A stretch of DNA of 64,000 nucleotides from JASLDZ01 sp965199975 (GTDB lineage Bacteria; Pseudomonadota; Alphaproteobacteria; Caulobacterales; Caulobacteraceae): NCBI GenBank assembly GCA_965199975.1, contig OZ241340.1, forward strand, positions 1,922,001 through 1,986,000, given 5' to 3'. Position numbers and translations under genes: made by a program. Position 1 is the stretch's first letter. The number at the start of each line of letters is the position of its first letter. The notes below the pieces were generated by a model, which did no database searches, had not been told where the DNA came from, and saw only the letters and a program-made list of their open reading frames with translations. Of the stretch, positions 57,717 to 64,000 are shown in pieces.

Positions 57717-57874
57717 GGCTCGCGCGCGGCGGGTCAACCCCTTAGCTGCTCCTCGGCCTGCGGCTATGCGGGCTGTTTCCCGCCGCCGATGATCGGATAG
57801 CTTGGCCGCTTCAGGTCGGGGGGCCTCGCGACGGGCGAGGCCGGCTGCGCCGACGCGGGGCGTGTGGCTGAGCC

Positions 57875-58777
57875 ATGGTCGACACCACGCTTACCTTCCG
57901 CAATCGCTGGATCGCGTCGGTCGACGGCGCGGCGCGGCGCACGCCGGGTTGGGCGGCGGTGCTCCTGGCGATTGCGCTGCTGGCGCTCGGGTTCCTTGGC
58001 GGCGGCCGCGTTTACGGGGCGCTGCCGGCCCCAGGACCCGGCTATCCCATGCTCGTGGTGGACCGGCTGCTGCAGATCGCCTGCATTCTCGCACCGCCGG
58101 TGGCGGGCGCCTGGATCATGCTGCATCTGGTTGAGCGGCGCACGCTGCGGGGCTGGGCCGCCCCGGCGCAGACCGCGCTGGCGGCGGGCGCGGGCGCGGC
58201 GCTCTTCCTGGCGGCGCTCGGGCTGACCGCTGCGTTCGGGGCGACGGCGCTGGGCGGCGGGCACGCCACACTGGCGCACCGGCTGCTCGGCGTAAGCTTA
58301 GGCGCCCTGCTCGTGCTCGTGCAGGCGGGCGCTGAGGAGTACGTCTTCCGAGGCTGGCTGCAGCCTGTGCTGGCCGCGCGTTGGGGTCCGGTATTCGGTC
58401 TCGTCGGATGCGCGCTGCTGTTCGCCGCCGCCCATGCCGCGCTAAGTCCGCTGAGTCCCGTCGCCTTTTTAAACGACACGCTGGCCGGGCTGGCCTTCGG
58501 GCTCTTCGCCCTTCGCTCCGGGGGCCTTTCTGCGGCCGTGGCGGCGCACTGGGGCTGGAACTGGGCCGAACAGTCGCTGGTCGGCGCGACGCCCAATCCC
58601 GGAGTCGATCCTCTCGGGTCGCTGTTCGACGTCGACTTGCGAGGTCCGGATTTCCTCGGCGGAGGCACGGAAGAGATGAACGGCTCAGTGTGCGCGACGC
58701 TCGCGCTGCTGGCGCTGATCGCGGTCGCGATGTGGCTCACGCCGAGGCTGGTCGCGCCCCGCTCAAGCGCGCTCTAG
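57875..58777 (+). CDS. CPBP-family intramembrane metalloprotease
   Basis: 300 residues, about eight membrane helices. The CPBP (Abi/CAAX-protease) motifs are present: AGAEEYVFRGWLQPV (EExxxR), LLFAAAHAALSPLSPVAF (FxxxH) and AAHWGWNWAEQSL. Relatives process prenylated or other membrane proteins, and some protect against bacteriocins or effectors. It lies between the PAAR and M23 genes at the T6SS edge, so an immunity or processing role is possible but unproven. It is convergent with the M23 gene, whose stop overlaps it by four bases. Confidence 0.9.
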   Translation: MVDTTLTFRNRWIASVDGAARRTPGWAAVLLAIALLALGFLGGGRVYGALPAPGPGYPMLVVDRLLQIACILAPPVAGAWIMLHLVERRTLRGWAAPAQTALAAGAGAALFLAALGLTAAFGATALGGGHATLAHRLLGVSLGALLVLVQAGAEEYVFRGWLQPVLAARWGPVFGLVGCALLFAAAHAALSPLSPVAFLNDTLAGLAFGLFALRSGGLSAAVAAHWGWNWAEQSLVGATPNPGVDPLGSLFDVDLRGPDFLGGGTEEMNGSVCATLALLALIAVAMWLTPRLVAPRSSAL

Positions 58778-60195
58778 ACGCTCGTGGCGCGTAGCTTGTC
58801 GATCGAGTCGCGCTGCTTGAGGAAGCCCGCCAGCGCCAGCCCGGAAAGCGTCTTCCCGGCGTCCATCGGCTGGGCCATGGCGTCGACTGCCTCCTTGTTG
58901 ATGTGCAGCTCATAGTGCAAGTGCGGCCCGGTGGAGCGGCCGGTGGTGCCCACCCAACCGATGTTCTGCCCCTGCCGCACGCGCGCGCCGGGCACGACGC
59001 CGGGGGCGAAGGCGTTCTGGTGCAGGTAGTAGGTCTCCCAGCCGTTGTCGTGCTGCAGGATGGTGAGGTTGCCGTTGGGGCCCTTCATCGCCGCCCACTC
59101 CACCACCCCGTCACCCGAGGCGTAGATCGGCGTGCCCACGGGCGCGGCGAAGTCGGTGCCCTTATGCAGTTTCTGGAACCCCAGGATCGGGTGCACCCGC
59201 CAGCCGAAGGAGGAGGAGATGCGAGCGCCTTCCACGGGCGTGCGCATCAGCCCGCGTTTGATCGATCGTCCCGACCCGTCGTACCACCCCGGATCGCCGG
59301 GCGGCGCGCCCGGGGCATCGAAGTGGTAGAGCTGAATCGCCTTCTTCGCCGTCGTCATAGAGGCGTAAAGAAGGCGGCGCGCCCCGACCGTCGCGCCGTC
59401 TTCATTCAAGGCGGCGCCGATCGCCGCCTCGAAAACGGCGCCGGCCTCGATCTCGCGCTGAAAGTCGAAATCATAGACGAAGGCCTGGAAGAAGCCGGGA
59501 ATCAGCGCATCGGCCAGCCCGGCGGTCACGGCCGAGGTGTAGAAGCTCTCGGCGTCGACCTGGCCCTGCACGATCTGGATGGCGGCGTGGGTGGCCACCC
59601 TGATCGGAGTGGCCAGGAAGCGGCCGGCGTTCTGCGTCACCGACACGCCCGATCCGTCGGGCCGCTTCACCATCATGGAGACGAGGTGGCTTTCCACCGA
59701 CGCGCCCTGCGAGGGCTTGAGGGTGGCGAGCTCCAGCCGCATCTCGCCCTGGGTGTTGGGCAGCGCCTGCTGCGCCGCCTGCGAAGCCCCGCTGGCGGTG
59801 GTTTGCGACAATCCCTGCATGGCCAGGGCCTTGGCGAGATCGGTCAAGCCGTCCAGCGTCATCACCTGACGCTCTACGCCGGCGGTGACTCGCCCCGCGC
59901 CCGGCGGCGGCGCGGCGCCCTCGCCACCCTCCGTCCCGCTCGCCGTCGCCTGCGGCGGCTGGCGCAGCGCCAGCCATCCGCCTGCGCCCGCTAGAACGGC
60001 CACACCCGCAACGCCCCCGCCGATGAGGAGGCCGCGTCGTGAGGTCGGCCGCGGGGAGGGCGATGGCGGCGGCGTCGGTGCGGCCGGACCGGGGGGCGTC
60101 GGGGAGGCGCCTCCGGCCCAGGTGCGGGGGTCGAAGGAGGACGACGCGTCAGGGCCGGGAAGGTCTGGGGAATCGGCCAAGCCGTCGCGCTCCAA
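58774..60195 (-). CDS. M23-family peptidase, membrane anchored
   Basis: 473 residues. A Pro-rich cytoplasmic N-terminus, one membrane helix (RRGLLIGGGVAGVAVLAGAG, about 54-75) and a C-terminal M23 (LytM) domain at about 335-440. Zinc ligands: HPILGFQKLHKGTDFAAPVG (HxxxD) and STGPHLHYELHINKEAVDAM (HxH). The ligand set looks complete, so it should cut peptidoglycan cross-links or be an activator. The middle region is unassigned. A TTG start at 60195 is likely. It is transcribed away from tssK and may belong to the T6SS or to general wall turnover. Confidence 0.9.
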   Translation of the reverse strand: MERDGLADSPDLPGPDASSSFDPRTWAGGASPTPPGPAAPTPPPSPSPRPTSRRGLLIGGGVAGVAVLAGAGGWLALRQPPQATASGTEGGEGAAPPPGAGRVTAGVERQVMTLDGLTDLAKALAMQGLSQTTASGASQAAQQALPNTQGEMRLELATLKPSQGASVESHLVSMMVKRPDGSGVSVTQNAGRFLATPIRVATHAAIQIVQGQVDAESFYTSAVTAGLADALIPGFFQAFVYDFDFQREIEAGAVFEAAIGAALNEDGATVGARRLLYASMTTAKKAIQLYHFDAPGAPPGDPGWYDGSGRSIKRGLMRTPVEGARISSSFGWRVHPILGFQKLHKGTDFAAPVGTPIYASGDGVVEWAAMKGPNGNLTILQHDNGWETYYLHQNAFAPGVVPGARVRQGQNIGWVGTTGRSTGPHLHYELHINKEAVDAMAQPMDAGKTLSGLALAGFLKQRDSIDKLRATSV

Positions 60196-60334
60196 GCTCG
60201 TTCGGCGTGCAGGGTACCAGAAGCCGCGGCGCCAGACCCCTTGGCGGCGGCTGCGACAAACTGTGCGCTTCTAACGCTTCAGCCTGACCGCGCCTGCGTG
60301 TTTACTCCCGCCGCATGCAAGGGACGGCGAGGGG

Positions 60335-61681
60335 ATGACCGGCGACAGCCGCGTGGCTTGGCGCGAGGGTCTGTTCCTGCGCCCACAGCACTTCCAGCAG
60401 CAGGACCGGTTCACCGAGTCGCTGGTCCGCAGCCGCACCGAGTCGCTCGCGCCCTACGCTTGGGGCGTGTCAAGCCTGCGGGTGGACGACAGCCTCTCTA
60501 CGCTGGGCAAGTTCGCCGTCGCGGCGTCCGCCGGCGCCATGCCTGACGGCTCGCCGTTCGCCCTTCCGGGCGGCACGCCGCCGCCGCCGCCATTGGACGT
60601 GCCAGCCGACGCGCGCGACGCGGTGATCTATCTCACGCTCCCCGTGCGCCAGAACGGCGTGGCAGAGTTCGTGGAGCGCGGCCCCACCTCCCAGGCCGCG
60701 GTCGCCCGCCAGCTGGTGGACGAGGAGGAGGTGTTCGACACCTTCGCCAACGAGCGCAACGCCGAGCCCATCGAGCTGGCGCGCCCGAACCTGCGCTACG
60801 GCCTCTCCCGCGAGCAGACCGAGGGCCGGTTGACCCTGGGCCTCGCGCGGGTGCGTGAGGTGGTGAACGGCACGGTCATGCTGGACGAGCGCTATATCCC
60901 GCCGTGCCAGGACGTCCGGGCCTCCGAGACCCTCGCCGGGTTCCTACGCGATATCACCGGTCGCGCCGAGCAGCGGGTCGACGAACTGGCCGAGCGCGCC
61001 GTCGAGGCGACCGACGGGGGCGCCGAGACCTTCGCGAGCTTCCTCCTGCTGCAGGCGCTGAACCGTTGGGTGCCCGTGCTGCACCACCTGCAGGCCTTGC
61101 CCAACGTGCATCCCGAGCGACTGTACGAGGTGTTCTGCTCCATGGCCGGCGAGCTCGCCACGTTGGTCCGCTCCGACGAGCGGCGACCGCCCAGGTTCGC
61201 GCCCTACGACCATGAGGACCTGGAGGGCACCTTCAGCCTGGCCTACGACACTCTGCAGTCCGAACTCTCGCAGATGTTCGAGCAGTCGGCCGGCCAGCTG
61301 AAGCTCGAGCAGGTGGGACCGGGCGCCTACACCGGTGTCATCACCAACCACGCCCTGTTCACCACCTGCAACTTCTACCTGGCCGTGTCCGCCCGCGTGC
61401 CGCTGGAGGAGCTGCGGGCGCGTTTTCCCAGCCACGTGAAGGTGGGCTCCATCCTGAAGATGCGCCAGATCGTGACCTCGTCGCTGGCGTCAGGCATCGG
61501 CATCACCGCCCAGCCCACGCCGCCGCCGCAAATCCGGGTGCTGCCGGGCTTCGTCTATTTCGAGCTCGACCGGGCGGCGGCGGACTGGCGTGACCTCTCA
61601 ACCGCGCCCGCCGTCGGCCTGCACGTGGCCGGCGATTGGGCCGACTTGAAGCTCGAACTCTGGTGGGTGAAGCGGCGATGA
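60335..61681 (+). CDS. tssK: T6SS baseplate protein TssK
   Basis: 448 residues. TssK trimers link the T6SS baseplate to the membrane complex. It opens VAWREGLFLRPQHFQQQDRF, the family signature, and contains LNRWVPVLHHLQALPNVHPE, then PPRFAPYDHEDLEGTFSLAY and the C-terminal PEGFVYFELDRAAADWRDL-like end (VLPGFVYFELDRAAADWRD). Full length. ATG 60335 follows GGCGAGGGG. The stop overlaps the tssL start (ATGA), so it heads a tssK-tssL-tssM operon. Confidence 0.95.
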   Translation: MTGDSRVAWREGLFLRPQHFQQQDRFTESLVRSRTESLAPYAWGVSSLRVDDSLSTLGKFAVAASAGAMPDGSPFALPGGTPPPPPLDVPADARDAVIYLTLPVRQNGVAEFVERGPTSQAAVARQLVDEEEVFDTFANERNAEPIELARPNLRYGLSREQTEGRLTLGLARVREVVNGTVMLDERYIPPCQDVRASETLAGFLRDITGRAEQRVDELAERAVEATDGGAETFASFLLLQALNRWVPVLHHLQALPNVHPERLYEVFCSMAGELATLVRSDERRPPRFAPYDHEDLEGTFSLAYDTLQSELSQMFEQSAGQLKLEQVGPGAYTGVITNHALFTTCNFYLAVSARVPLEELRARFPSHVKVGSILKMRQIVTSSLASGIGITAQPTPPPQIRVLPGFVYFELDRAAADWRDLSTAPAVGLHVAGDWADLKLELWWVKRR

Positions 61682-63048
61682 GCGACACGCCTCCCGGCGG
61701 CCCGAACCGCACCGTCTTCCGCCCTTCGCCGCTGTCGGGCCTCAGCCAGGGCCAAGGGGCCGCCGCACCGCAGGGCGCGCCGTCGCCTGGCGCCTCGCCG
61801 CTGGCGGCGGCCGCCGCCCCGCCATCGCCTGCGCTGCCCGTCAACGACGACGTGCCGGCCGCGCCCGCAGGTGTCGCGCCGCGCAACCTCATGGTGGCGG
61901 CGGCCTCGCCGCTGCTGGCCCTGATGGGGAGCGTGCGGGCCGGCCGGGCGCGCATCAACCTGCCCCAGCTGCATGGCCGCGTGGCCGACATGATCACCGC
62001 CTTCGAGGCCCAGGTCCGCGGCGCCTACTCCGACGAGGAGGTGCGCCGCGCCAAATACGCGCTGGCCGCCACCGCCGATGACGTGGCGCTGAACCTCCCC
62101 GGCCAGGAGAACGACGCGGCCGAGTGGGCGCGCCGTTCCATGGTGGTGCGCTTCTTCAACGAGAACATCGGTGGCGACCGGTTCTGGCGCCTGCTCGACG
62201 AGATGATCGCCAGCCCTGCGCAGTACCGCGACCTGCTGGAACTCTACCATGCGTGCCTGGCCGCCGGTTTCGAGGGCCGGTACCGGGTGATCGAGAACGG
62301 CCGGCGCGAGCACCAGGGCGTGATGCAGCGCGCCTACCAGGCGCTTGAGCATCCGCGGACGCTCTCCAACACCGAGCTCTCTCCCCGCTGGCGCGGCGAG
62401 CCCACGGCTATGGGCCGGCTGAGCTTCTGGACGCCGCTGGTGCTGGCCGCCGCCGCCGCCGCGGTGCTGCTGCTCCTGATCTATATCGTGCTGCGCGTCG
62501 TCCTGGCGCAGACCGGCGCGCCGACCGTCGCGGCGCTCAAGGCGATCGACCCCGATCAGCCGCTGCGGCTCTCGCGCGTGGCGCCGCCGCCGCCCGCGCC
62601 GCCGGCGACCGCCCAATCCATGCGGCTGAAGACCTTCCTGGCGCCGGAGATCGCCCAGCACCTCGTCACCGTGGTGGAGGATCCCTCCACCGTGCGGGTG
62701 CGCACCACGGTCGGGCAGCTGTTCAAGCCGGGCTCCGACCAGCTCGATGCAGGCCGCGCCCAGCTGTTCGACCGCATCGGCCAAGCGGTGGAGACCGAGC
62801 CCGGCCCCGTGCGGGTGGAGGGCTACACCGACAGCGACAAGATTTCGACGGTGGCCTTCCCCGACAACACCGCCCTGAGCCAGGCGCGGGCGAACACGGT
62901 GGCGGCGCTGCTGAAGTCGAAGCTTTCCAACCCCGGGCGGGTGAGCGCCCAGGGCTACGGCGACGGGTCGCCGATCGCGCCCAACGCCACGGCGGCGGGC
63001 AAGTCGCAGAACCGGCGCGTGGAAATCGTGCTGCAGCGCGGGGGCTGA
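61678..63048 (+). CDS. tssL: T6SS membrane protein TssL, long form (DotU-OmpA)
   Basis: 456 residues. After a Pro/Ala-rich leader, the DotU domain is at about 65-250: VRGAYSDEEVRRAKYALAAT, NLPGQENDAAEWARRSMVVR and FFNENIGGDRFWRLLDEMIA. A membrane helix follows (LVLAAAAAAVLLLLIYIVLR, about 258-280). The C-terminal OmpA domain binds peptidoglycan (VEGYTDSDKISTVAFPDN, GKSQNRRVEIVLQRG). It anchors the TssJLM envelope complex to the cell wall. Coupled to tssK by a 4-bp overlap; nine bases before tssM. Confidence 0.95.
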   Translation: MSDTPPGGPNRTVFRPSPLSGLSQGQGAAAPQGAPSPGASPLAAAAAPPSPALPVNDDVPAAPAGVAPRNLMVAAASPLLALMGSVRAGRARINLPQLHGRVADMITAFEAQVRGAYSDEEVRRAKYALAATADDVALNLPGQENDAAEWARRSMVVRFFNENIGGDRFWRLLDEMIASPAQYRDLLELYHACLAAGFEGRYRVIENGRREHQGVMQRAYQALEHPRTLSNTELSPRWRGEPTAMGRLSFWTPLVLAAAAAAVLLLLIYIVLRVVLAQTGAPTVAALKAIDPDQPLRLSRVAPPPPAPPATAQSMRLKTFLAPEIAQHLVTVVEDPSTVRVRTTVGQLFKPGSDQLDAGRAQLFDRIGQAVETEPGPVRVEGYTDSDKISTVAFPDNTALSQARANTVAALLKSKLSNPGRVSAQGYGDGSPIAPNATAAGKSQNRRVEIVLQRGG

Positions 63049-63057
63049 CGAAGACCG

Positions 63058-64000
63058 ATGGGGGCGCTCAAGAAGGTCTTCGGCAACTGGTGGGTGCTCT
63101 CGGCGCTCGCCGCGGTGTTCGCCGTGCTGTTGTTCGTGGTTCTGCTGCCGATGGTGGCCGCGCCCTTGCGCCCACTGTGGGTGCGGCTCGTCTTCCTGCT
63201 GGTGATCGCGGCGGTATGGGGCGGGCTTGCGGCCTGGCGCGTGCTGTCGGCGCGGGCGGCGTCCAAGAAGCTGGCCGAGGGGCTGGCGGCCGAGGCCGCG
63301 GCGCCCGGCGAGGACGCCGAGGTCGCCAAGCGCATGCAAGCGGCCATGGCCGGGCTGAAGTCGGTCTCGGGCTCGCGGCGTGACTATCTGTACAGTCGGC
63401 CCTGGTATGTGATCATCGGCCCGCCCGGCGCGGGCAAGACCACCGCGCTCACCAACTCCGGCCTGCGCTTCCCCTTCAGCGACACCGCGCTGAAGGGTGT
63501 CGGCGGCACCCGCAACCTGGACTTCTGGTTCGCCGACGAGGCCGTGCTGGTCGACACCGCCGGCCGCTACACCACCCAGGACTCAGACGCCGACCGCGAC
63601 AAGGGCGCCTGGGCCGCCTTTCTGCAGCTCCTGCGCAGGAACCGGCCGCTGCAGCCGGTGAACGGCGTGCTCGTCGCCATCGGGCTGGACGAGCTGGTGG
63701 GCGCCGACGTCGCCAAGATCGACCGTCACGCCGCCACCGTGCGCCGCCGACTGGCCGAGCTGCAGGCGGGGCTGGAAGTCTCCACGCCCGTCTATGTGAT
63801 CTTCACCAAGGCCGATCTCCTGGCCGGTTTCGGCGAGTTCTACGACGACCTCGACGTGGAGGGCCGCCGCGCCGTGGTGGGCGCGACCTTCCCGGTGGCC
63901 GCCGACCCGCGTCGCACGACGGGCGAGATCGCCAAGGCCTTCGACGAGATGGCCCAGGCCGCCGCCGATCGCTCGGCCAAGCGCCTGCAGGACGAGCTGG
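63058..64000 (+). CDS. tssM: T6SS membrane protein TssM (IcmF), 5' part
   Basis: The frame is open from ATG 63058 to the window end (314 codons), so it is truncated at the right edge. Two N-terminal membrane helices are seen (NWWVLSALAAVFAVLLFVVL and WVRLVFLLVIAAVWGGLAAW). Then comes the cytoplasmic NTPase-like region: SRPWYVIIGPPGAGKTTALT is Walker A near residue 121-130, and EAVLVDTAGRYTTQDSD the Walker B region. VNGVLVAIGLDELVGADVAK and VYVIFTKADLLAGFGEFYDD are IcmF family blocks. TssM bridges both membranes with TssL and TssJ. Confidence 0.95.
   Translation, partial: MGALKKVFGNWWVLSALAAVFAVLLFVVLLPMVAAPLRPLWVRLVFLLVIAAVWGGLAAWRVLSARAASKKLAEGLAAEAAAPGEDAEVAKRMQAAMAGLKSVSGSRRDYLYSRPWYVIIGPPGAGKTTALTNSGLRFPFSDTALKGVGGTRNLDFWFADEAVLVDTAGRYTTQDSDADRDKGAWAAFLQLLRRNRPLQPVNGVLVAIGLDELVGADVAKIDRHAATVRRRLAELQAGLEVSTPVYVIFTKADLLAGFGEFYDDLDVEGRRAVVGATFPVAADPRRTTGEIAKAFDEMAQAAADRSAKRLQDEL

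Overview
The window is a 64 kb piece of a high-GC, gene-dense alphaproteobacterial chromosome, most likely Caulobacterales (Caulobacter/Phenylobacterium-like). Supporting features are many 4-bp ATGA/GTGA gene overlaps, frequent GTG starts, an HWE-family histidine kinase, an UrcA-family protein, GAAC-N7-GAAC (reverse of GTTC-N7-GTTC) LexA boxes, and a 29-codon SidA-like peptide gene directly upstream of dnaE. The genus call is inference.

Layout. 1-6500: 3' end of accA, an HWE sensor kinase, an exported methyltransferase, an SCP2 protein, a lysophospholipase-like hydrolase and an M42 peptidase. 6603-7004: RNase P RNA. 7155-16163: division and cell wall cluster mraZ-rsmH-ftsL-ftsI-murE-murF-mraY-murD, headed by three phased MraZ boxes. 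Instead of ftsW/murG/murC the strand continues with a six-gene DUF4129-DUF4350-MoxR-DUF58-SpoIIM-RDD block (16234-22299). 22474-26207: a D-amino-acid pair (Asp/Glu racemase, D-cysteine desulfhydrase), a ribbon-helix-helix protein, and a type III polyketide synthase with an ICMT-like methyltransferase. 26326-30501: UrcA protein, tandem LexA boxes, SidA-like peptide, dnaE. 30576-42256: aspartic protease, topoisomerase IB, HIT, AI-2E, GNAT, RidA, and TamA-TamB. 42349-53712: membrane proteins, phenylalanine hydroxylase, Ppx/GppA, RlmE, a Phd/PIN toxin-antitoxin pair, guaB, MAPEG, RsmB-like methyltransferase and guaA. 53713-57160: an accessory, AT-richer stretch right after guaA with an IS66 transposase remnant, a kinase-like putative effector, a small HTH-like protein and an AraC/GyrI regulator. 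57240-64000: PAAR tip protein, CPBP protease, M23 peptidase and the start of a type VI secretion cluster (tssK-tssL-tssM, open at the right edge).

How it works together: the mra/mur genes make and regulate peptidoglycan and septum precursors, and the SidA-like peptide would link DNA damage to division arrest. The right end encodes a contact-dependent secretion machine next to an island that may carry one of its cargoes. The most interesting items are the SidA-like microgene with triple GAAC boxes, the kinase-like candidate effector, and the inverted-orientation MraZ operator.
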